Below are positions 56,830 through 64,000 of a stretch of DNA of 64,000 nt, in pieces. The translations under genes and the position numbers were made by a program. The stretch comes from Lactuca virosa (lineage: Eukaryota > Streptophyta > Magnoliopsida > Asterales > Asteraceae). The notes under the pieces were generated by a model, which was not told where the DNA came from, made no database searches, and worked only from the letters and a program-made list of their open reading frames with translations. The stretch lies in assembly GCA_928212115.1 (NCBI GenBank), contig CAKMRJ010003334.1, forward strand, positions 103,466,548 to 103,530,547, in the 5' to 3' direction. The first letter of the stretch is position 1. Every line of letters starts with the position of its first letter.

Positions 56830-57607
56830 CTGCGTCTACCTCAATGTTATCTTCTCTAGGAACTTGATTCAGACTAAAAGCTTCAAATTCGGAGGCTAAT
56901 TTTTTAAGAATTTTAAGGTATAGTGCTAGTCTTTCTCCTTTGACTGTATAGAATCCATTAAAGTGGTTAGTTATTAATAATGAATCGACGTATGCCTAAA
57001 GATCCTTGATCTGAAGATCCTTGGCCAACTATAGCCCCATGATCAATGCTTCATACTCTGCTTCATTTTTAATTGCATTAAAATTCATAACTATTTGCCT
57101 AGGGTAGGATGTCCCCATATGGCGATTATAGTATGATCCCTAGGCCAGTTCCCCTTTGGTTTAATGCTTCATCTGTGAAGAGAGTCCATTTTCCTTGATC
57201 TTCTTCTTCTAGAAGTTGTTGAGTTTCTAGTTTTGCTTCGGGTTGTAGATCATCGCTAAAACAGCCACAAAGTCTTCTAGTGCGTGTGATTTTTTTGCCG
57301 ATCTTGGTTCGTACTTGATTTCATATGTGCTTAGCTTCGCAGACTATTTTATCATCCTACATAGTAGATGGGATGTTGACCCATGTTAAGATCCTTGGCC
57401 AGGACTGCACTTACAACATTAGAGGATACTGAAAGATAGAGTAGGAGTGATACCCCATCTAACGGTTTCACCAATACAGGTGCTGAACTTAGATAATTTT
57501 TAAGTTCCGGGAAGTCATCTTCATGTTATTTGGTCCACTCGAATCTTTTATTCTTCTTCAAGATGTCATAAAAAGGTTTACACCTCTCTGAGGATCTTGA
57601 GATGAAC
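56830..57607 (-). pseudogene. Two RNase H remnants of element C
   Basis: The minus strand shows decayed text matching A's RNase H (57300-57607: the connection segment and VSSN-VSAVLAKDL) and second RNase H (56830-57300: an LFTDEA-like block, a block corresponding to NNEA, DLQIKD and the PRED/VD end). Several stops and small deletions. The presence of both domains confirms the Tat lineage for C. Confidence 0.65.
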
Positions 57608-58513
57608 CTATTCAGGGCTGCTACTCTTCATGTCAGTCTTTGAATATCCTGATCTCATTCCAAAATGGCATTTGGAAGGATTCAGATTCATGGTGTATTC
57701 GTCTATTACGTTGAAAGCTTCTTCAAGATCCTTGAGGTGATCTTTAGCTTTCTTTGACTTTGACCACATAGTGTCCCCTAGTTTGTCCTTGAACATCCGG
57801 TTAACTAGCCTTTGGTATGTTGCACCTATATTTTTAAGACCAAATGGCATAGCAGTATAGCAATATATACCTGTCGGGATTATGAATGTGGTATCCTCTT
57901 GGTCAGATGGTTCTATCTGAATTTCTTGGAACCCTGCTGATGCATCTATGAATGTTAATAATTCATGACCAGCTGTAGCATCTATCATGGAATCTATATG
58001 TGCCAGGGGGAAAGGATCCTTAAGTAAAGCCTTGTTAAGATCTGTATAGTCCGCACATACTTTCCATTTACCATTCTTCTTTTGTACGACGACCATGTTG
58101 GCTAGCCACCTTGGGAACTTGACCTCCTTGATCATCACTATCTTAAGAAGTTTTTCCACTTCTTCTTGGATGATGTGATGTCTTTTGGGTGCAAAATTCC
58201 TTCTTTTTTGATGTATGGGTCTGGAAGAAAGATCAACATTAAGTTTGTGAGTTATAATATTTTTATCTATACATGTAATATCCTCATGCTTCCCAGCGAA
58301 GGTATTGCTTCTATCTTTTAGGAACTTTATTAGTTCTTGCTCGATTTGTTCTGGTATTGAGGATCCTATGAGGACTTTGACTTCAGGATCCTTGAGGTTC
58401 AGGAGCACTTCCTTTACATCCTGCTTTCTTGTTTCTAGCACACCTCGTTCCCCTGCTTTAAATGTTATGCTTTTCGTGGTACCGTTGAAGATTTCATCGA
58501 GGTATTGTAGCAT
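57608..58513 (-). pseudogene. Reverse transcriptase of element C, catalytic motif deleted
   Basis: A 301-residue open frame on the minus strand. It has the RT start (HQKRRNFAPKRHHIIQEEVE), KVCADYTDLNKALLKDPFPL, DASAGFQEIQIEPSDQED and MPFGLKNIGATYQRLVNRMF. Then KDKLGDTMWSKSKKAKDHLK runs directly through the place where the Y-x-D-D-M active site should stand (57757-57790). About seven residues are lost, including both catalytic Asp residues, without breaking the frame. The frame ends shortly after CHFGMRSG. A long open frame thus survives in a catalytically dead RT. Confidence 0.85.
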
Positions 58514-59352
58514 TCTTTGGATTCTTGTTGATCACGTGTGATCTTCACTGTCCCCCGAGGAGTGGGCATCTTTACACATTGGTGGTACGTCGATGGTACT
58601 GGTTTCATGTCTTGGATCCACGGTCTACCTAAAATAATATTATAGGAAGACAAGGTATCAATGACACAAAAGTGTTGTATAGAATTTACCCCCTCGATGT
58701 AGACATGTAACTTGATTTTTCCAACCGTATGTTTTGTTTCACCACTGAATCCTATTAGTACTGAGGATTTCTTGAACTCTGGGATATTCATTCTTTTTAG
58801 GGCATCCAGGAGTATGATGTTGAATGGGGATCCTCCATCGACAATGATCTTTTTGACAAAGTGGTTGGCGACGAAGAGGCTGATCACCAACCCGTCATGG
58901 TGGGGATCCTAGATGTCTTCTCTATCTGCTTCATCGAATGTGATTTCCTTATCATTCATGACCGACATATTCTTTCGGGGTCTTTCTTCTTTCTCTGTCT
59001 TAGACACCTTGGCATGCCTTTTTTCTGTAGAATAAGAAGTTCCAAAAATGTCAAACCCTTCAGATATAACAATGATTACCTTGGCGCCTGTAGGAGGGGA
59101 TCCTGGTTTTTCTAGGATCTTACGAGGATCCTGATCTTTCTCTCTGGATCTTTCATTTCTTCTTCCTAGGATTTCTTTGAGGTATCCTTTTCTAGGAGGT
59201 AGCTGATCTCCTTCCTAAGAGTTATATGATTTTCTATAGTGTGGTCGAAGTCTTCATGGTATGCACACCACTTAGACTTTTCCTTCCAGCCGGTTGACTT
59301 TTCTCATTTCTTTGGCCACCATGCTTTGTTGTCGAGATCCTGCATAACATAG
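58465..59352 (-). pseudogene. Protease and Gag end of element C
   Basis: The protease frame (58465-58890) has KIIVDGGSPFNIILLDALKR (active site), VLIGFSGETKHTVGKIKLHV, SSYNIILGRPWIQDM and ends near KSSTVPRKA, overlapping the RT frame in another phase. Beyond 58890, decayed Gag text continues to 59352: a stop, then sequence matching A's zinc-knuckle-like region (the CAYHEDF type) and the preceding block. J interrupts at 59353. The protease is better preserved than that of A. Confidence 0.75.
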
Positions 59353-61487
59353 TGTAACATCCGGGATTTATAAGGTACTAATCTTTTATTTGTATAAGGT
59401 TATTAGTTTTATAAGGTTGAGCTTGGACCTTTGGGCCCTTGTGATTGGGCTGAGGAAGCACGTACGCGGAACGTACATGAGCGTACCTTGCCATGTACGC
59501 TCAGCGTACACAAGGAACTGGAACGCGGAGGCCATGCTGGTACGCCCAGTGTACCAAGAGTATGCCCAGCGTACGTGTGCAGGTTCTAAAACCATAAAAT
59601 TTAGGGTTTTATCCCTATTTAAAGGACCTCATGTCTTTGGACCAGCCTCCCTATCACCCTTAGGCAGCCACCTCGAATACCCTAACCTACTCTTGTGTAT
59701 TTTTGCCATTTGACAGCTTCCTTGTGTGATTTTGGTGTTCTAAGAAGAAAAAGAGGTTGAGGAAGAGGCAAGGATTCAAGAGGAGCTTGTAGATCCAGGA
59801 GATTGGCATCATTTCTGACTCTTTTGAGGTATCAAGTGCAAAACTTGACCATTGCATGCTTAGATTTATTTATAGGAGTGTTTAATGTCACCTTTGGACT
59901 CCATTGTTGAGGGTTCTTTCATCTTGATGATTTCAGACCAAAAGAGTTGTCCTTTTGGGCTCTTAGAGGCACTAAGATTCATAAAAATCGGAACTTGATG
60001 GTTAAACCACAATCATGCAAGTGTATGATGGTCATAAAGCTTGTTAAAAGGACCAAAATCATGTTTTGATCCCAACCATGCATGCAAGCACATAAAGTTT
60101 GTGACTTTATGGTTTAGGAAGTCTTAAAGGACCTGGATCTACATTTTGGACGTAAAGACTTAATGGATTAAGTCACAAGTGAAGTCCCAAGATAGTTCGC
60201 CAATACGCTACGCGTACACCCTGGTAAGCTGCGCGTACTGGGTCAACTTCCCGTTTGCGGTTAAGGCCAGCGTACGCTGGGCGTACGTGCCAGGTACGCC
60301 GCGCGTACGCATGCAGAGTGGCAACCTTCGGCTTTTTGGGCCTTATAGGATTGAGCCTGGACTATTGGGCCCTGTGGCCCACTATGGAGTATAGTTCTGG
60401 GCCTGGGAATTTGGAATTAGAAGTATTGGGCCTTTTGGGCCATATTGGGCCACTCGGTATTATTCATTTTAGGCTAAAGATTTATTGGACTTGTGAAAAG
60501 GCCCATTTGAAGAGTTGGGCCCAATTTAGAAACTTGGGCCATTAGTGGGCCTTAGGAGCCTCTGATGGGCCATGGGTGCGTTGGGTATAATAAGTTAGAA
60601 TTGGGCCTTAGGAACGGTTCAAGTTAGGCCAAGGGGGTAAAATGGTCATTTTACCCTAGGGAGTGTTATAGATTCTGATTGAGTGTTATTATGATTATGA
60701 TAGTCGGGAGTCATCGGAGCAACTGTTAGAGATTACCTTTCGGGAGATTCGACACTCAGCTTTACGAGGTGAGTTACCTTCCAGTAGAAGTGGGTCTACG
60801 GCCATAATGTCGGCCCACTAGTAGGGATTGTTTGTCGAGTAGTTGTCTTTGTGATAATTACTTGGGTTTGCCACTATCTGATGTGTTTTACATGCTAGTA
60901 TGATATGATGTTATGTGATAGTGGTAGTAACGGGAATAGTCCCCGGTTACCGATCGATAGGGCCAAGAGGGTAGTTTAGTACCCAGCTATGCTAGACGGT
61001 ATGATTATGTTATGTTATTATGCGGTAGTAGTAGCGGGTGAAATAGTCCCCGTAACCGGTTGAGATAAACCGGAGGGGTGGGTCGGACACCCCGGTATGT
61101 CTGACAGGGGTAGGTTAGGTACCCCGGTATGCCTAGTAGGGTAGGTCGGGCACCCAGATATGCCTGGAAGTATGTTTATAGTATGGTATGTGGTATGATG
61201 GGGGAACTCACTAAGCTTCGTGCTTACAGTTTTCAGTTTTGTTTCGAGTACCTCTTCAGCGAAGGGGAAAGAGCCGGCACGGTAGCAGCGCATTGCACAC
61301 ATATGATTTCTGCATTTTGAGATCCATGGGATTGTACTCTAACAGTATTACTATTTTGATGATGTAGTTTGAGACACGTAACTATGTTTTATGAAATGAT
61401 ATGAACTGATGATGTTTTTCAGTAAATTGTTTTATAACTCACTTAATTAAAAACAAAGTTTTTGGTCTTGAAATTTGGGATGTTAGA
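59353..61487 (+). repeat. 5' LTR of element J
   Basis: 2135 bp, starting TGTAACATCCGGG and ending GGGATGTTAGA (terminal C changed to G). A TATA-like CTATTTAAAG is at 59615-59624. Palindromic GTACGC/GCGTAC words lie upstream (59459-59575) and downstream (60199-60312). A GGGCC-rich stretch (TTGGGCC repeated many times) occupies 60340-60640. No genuine ORF. Confidence 0.8.
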
Positions 61488-62640
61488 AGTTGGTATCAGA
61501 GTCATGGTTTGAGGGATTCGGACGCACCTTCGGGGGTGTATGGACTCAAATCGAGGGTCTGAAAGATTTTTTTAAAGAAAATAATTTTTCTAAAATTTAA
61601 AATAAAAGGGTTTGAGAAGGAACAAGTGTGTGATGCGTGCAATCGGCCGAGCTCAAGTAAGTTTTCCCCAAGATACCTATACATGTTATGTTATGATATG
61701 ATTATGGGAACTGCATGCTAGATTAGGGTTAAGGATCTAGGAATGATGCCTTATATGCCTACTGTATATATATGTATGAGAACTGCATGCTAGATTAGGG
61801 TTAAGGATCTAGGAAGATGCCTTATGTGCCTGCTATATATGCTTATTGAGTTACATGCTAGAACTGATTAGTCAGTAATACGATGGCCTGAATAGGATAT
61901 GATTGGTATGGTTACTCAATGCCCGAATGCTGCTTGCTTTGTGCTTTTAGGAGTTCTAGTTATCTTTAGCTAACTAGTAAGTGAATACGTTAAGTTACAT
62001 ATTGCGGGGTGACTGCATTGCACACACCATGATGTTTTAGCATGGGATGTTTACTATGATATATTTGACAGATGTTTTCATATGGATTGTTTTGGGATAC
62101 TATGACCTATGTTTTAATGATATGAATTTGATAACTATGGTTTTATTTAATAGTTAAAAATGAAAATTTTGGACCGTATTTTATGGGTGTTTCAAGTTGG
62201 TATCAGAGCCTTGGTTTGAGGGATTCAGGCATACTTTCGGGTGTGTCTGAACTCAAACTGAGGACTTGGTATGAAAATTTTCAAAAGAAAATCATTTTAT
62301 CAAAAGGATTTCAAAAAGAGAAAAGGGTGTGGTGCATGCAGTCATCCGAGCTCAAGTAAGTTCTCCCAAATTACCCATACATGTTTGTTATGATATGATT
62401 TGATTATGAGAACTACATGCTAGATTAGGGATAAGGATCTAGGAAGATGCCTTATGTGCCTGCTATATATGCTTATTGAGTTACATGCTAGAACTGATTA
62501 GTCAGTAATACGATGGCCTGAATAGGATATGATTGGTATGGTTACTCAATGCCCGAATGCTGCTTGCTTTGTGCTTTTAGGAGTTCTAGTTATCTTTAGC
62601 TAACTAGTAAGCGAATACGTTAAGTTACATATTGCGAGGA
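61488..62640 (+). repeat. Duplicated primer site and leader of J
   Basis: Leader copy 1 (61488-62008) starts AGTTGGTATCAGAGTC. Leader copy 2 (62195-62640) starts AGTTGGTATCAGAGCC. Both contain GCATGCTAGATTAGG or CTACATGCTAGATTAGG and then a nearly identical stretch of about 210 bp (about 61793-62008 and 62420-62637). Copy 1 itself repeats the GCATGCTAGATTAGGG segment at 61705 and 61779. Between them lies an LTR 3' end ending GGGTGTTTCA. Confidence 0.82.
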
Positions 62641-62740
62641 ATAAATAATTTCAGAAGGTTAGGTCTAGACCTATTGCACAGCTCTTGTTTGAGTCCAACC
62701 GTTGTAGGGTAGGATCTTTCATTCGAAGAATTATTTGGTC

Positions 62741-64000
62741 TGTTGGTGCATGGAAATGCTCTACAAATAATGAGTGATAGTTAGGTTGTATTTTCCATTT
62801 ATTGTATTTTTGGTGTAAATACTCTCCCTCCTATATAAAGGGAGAGTTGGTCATCTCTTAAAAAGCTAGCTCACTTTTTCTTAGATTAGAGATTACTTTT
62901 CTCACAATGTAATCTAGAGAGAGAGAGAAGTGGTGGGTTCTCCCACCCAGGGAGAGTTTCTCTCCCACCATGTTCTTCATGCATTAATATTATTATTCTC
63001 TCTTGTTCTTACTCTTCTTCAACGAACTCATAATATGTTCTTCGTGTTCATACTTACAAAAACACGATTAATCTCGAGATATCTTACTTCCGCATTCACC
63101 GTTCGTATAAAAATGGGTCTCTACAATTGGTATCAGAGTCGTACCTTGAAGATCTCATGATTAGTTCAAGGGAACGACTCCCGTTCGGTGATTATCTTGT
63201 GATTTTTCCGTGTTTCTACAAGAAAAATTTTCGGGTTTCAAACCGAATTTTTTTTTATGAAGTTCGTTCTTAGTTCTATTTTCTGGGTGATTCCTACTTA
63301 ATAAAATAAATTGTTGTTGCTGCTGCTTGTTCTATTTGTTGCTGGAAAAAGATGTTCTTAAAAAGATTATTATTTTTGCTGTTGAAGAAATGAAGAAAAA
63401 TGGGAGAAGAAATTAATTTTGTGGTCTCCAAAAAGTTGAAGATGTACTCCAGGCATTTTATTTATGCCTTGGAAATGAGACACAAAAATTATGGGCTTAT
63501 TATTCTTGAATAAAGTGGAGAAAAGCATTTTTTTGGAGATTTTATCTTCCAGCAACTCTTATCATTATGAGGTATGAAGCTCTTGATTCTCATATTTTAG
63601 TTGTTGTAGATCTTCAATTTGAATTGTTTGGACGTAATGTATTGTTTGCAAAAAGCATATTGTCCTTGTTACTCTTTTGGGTAAAGAGTACTCCACTATT
63701 TACTCCCTCAAAAAGACAAAAACCATGTGACATTATCCTTTCCCATCACATTTTGTCCCCTCAAAACCCACCTGCACACTCTTCTTTTTGCCTTTCCAAG
63801 ACCCACCTTTGGCTTAGAATGCTTTATAAAAAAGATTCCCTCAGTAAAATATGAATAAATGGCCTTTGCGGTACCATTTTTCATGAAAAAATAGCATTTT
63901 TCGTCACCTGTTCAGGGCGTTTAAGAGTGACTGGGCGTTTATCCAGTCAGGGGCGCGCACACTGTCCTTTAAGGACTTCAGGGGATGTGGTGTGCCAGAC
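62741..64000 (+). mobile_element. Element L: short-LTR retrotransposon, runs off the window
   Basis: The LTR at 62741-63125 (385 bp) starts TGTTGGTGCATGG and ends GGGTCTCTACA, with a CTATATAAAGGG promoter motif near 62832. The primer site ATTGGTATCAGAGTCG follows directly. Internal sequence to the window end has no recognisable coding domain; the open frame at 63567-63854 is unremarkable. Short LTR and ends suggest Copia, but this is not certain. It inserted in the leader of J (left flank TGGTC). Confidence 0.65.

Larger units (their letters stand above)
22784..59352 (-). mobile_element. Element C: second Tat-lineage element, heavily interrupted
   Basis: Minus-strand element with its 3' LTR at 22784-23408, the polypurine tract beside it, and an antisense gene (plus strand) at 23705-24460. 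After the nested block D-G-I-H the element resumes at 55476 with spacer, integrase remnant, two RNase H remnants, RT, protease and the end of gag, where J interrupts it at 59353. The order and the GGATCC enrichment match element A, but the sequence is clearly diverged. The candidate left TSD base group is ACAGT (22779-22783). The 5' LTR is not in the window. The RT active-site motif and the integrase core are deleted. Confidence 0.82.
59353..62740 (+). mobile_element. Element J: Tekay-like LTR and duplicated leader
   Basis: Plus strand. A 5' LTR at 59353-61487 is followed by a primer site and leader (61488-62008), a remnant of a related LTR end (62009-62194), and a second primer site and leader (62195-62740), cut by L. 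The left flank CATAG (59348-59352) is the expected target duplication half. Leader sequence is homologous to that of B. No gag is reached within the window. Confidence 0.78.

Noticed and set aside
60340..60640. GGGCC-rich stretch as a CpG island or gene promoter
   Set aside because: TTGGGCC repeats lie inside the LTR of J and contain few CG dinucleotides.

Overview
This window is plant nuclear DNA made almost entirely of nested LTR retrotransposons, with one wrecked host-like gene and no intact cellular gene that I can support. Initiator-Met-type primer sites (TGGTATCAGAG), Tekay-type chromoviruses with LTRs of about 2.1 to 2.25 kb, a Tat-lineage Ty3/gypsy element and Copia elements all point to a flowering plant. 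An Asteraceae genome such as Lactuca is my guess from the look of the LTRs and is not proven. No rRNA, tRNA or CRISPR was seen.

Layout. 1-1103 is AT-rich intergenic DNA. 1109-1702 is a solo Tat-type LTR (K). A minus-strand Myb/SANT and NAM-associated-like pseudogene (22198 to 2342) is split by element A (2672-21613, plus strand, TSD GTTAT). A is a decayed Tat-lineage element with gag, protease, RT, RNase H, a second RNase H, integrase and a spliced antisense accessory gene. Inside A sits B (9740-18455, minus, TSD ATTAA), a gag-only Tekay relative with two 2173-bp LTRs. Simple repeats follow. Element C (minus, from 22784 to at least 59352) is a second Tat-lineage element, broken up by later insertions.

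Inside C, the left part of a Copia element D (24472-26325) is fused to a minus-strand Tekay element G (26326-43714, last bases at 55469-55475). G is interrupted by a complete Copia element E (27210-34815), a solo Copia LTR F (37585-38371) and a solo chromovirus LTR (38631-40744). The final bases of G's 5' LTR were hit by element I (43715-55468, minus). I carries a 5'-truncated but nearly coding-complete chromovirus H (45462-51940, plus). C resumes at 55476 with remnants of integrase, RNase H, RT, protease and gag. It is cut at 59353 by a Tekay element J whose leader and primer site are duplicated, and J is entered at 62741 by a short-LTR element L that runs off the window.

How the parts relate. 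All pol genes carry lesions (stops, frameshifts, lost catalytic motifs), so no autonomous element is evident. B's gag is open and could in principle depend on enzymes supplied by other Tekay elements. The strongest non-standard signals are: (1) saturation of both Tat elements with the palindrome GGATCC, in all three reading frames; (2) a different short CpG-rich palindrome clustered around the LTR promoter of each chromovirus family; (3) two classes of hairpin in Copia E whose loops are constant while their stems differ; (4) an antisense, intron-containing accessory gene with its own TATA box, shared by A and C; (5) two related Copia insertions into the same 11-bp target word; (6) an inverted and duplicated block that distinguishes the two LTRs of E.
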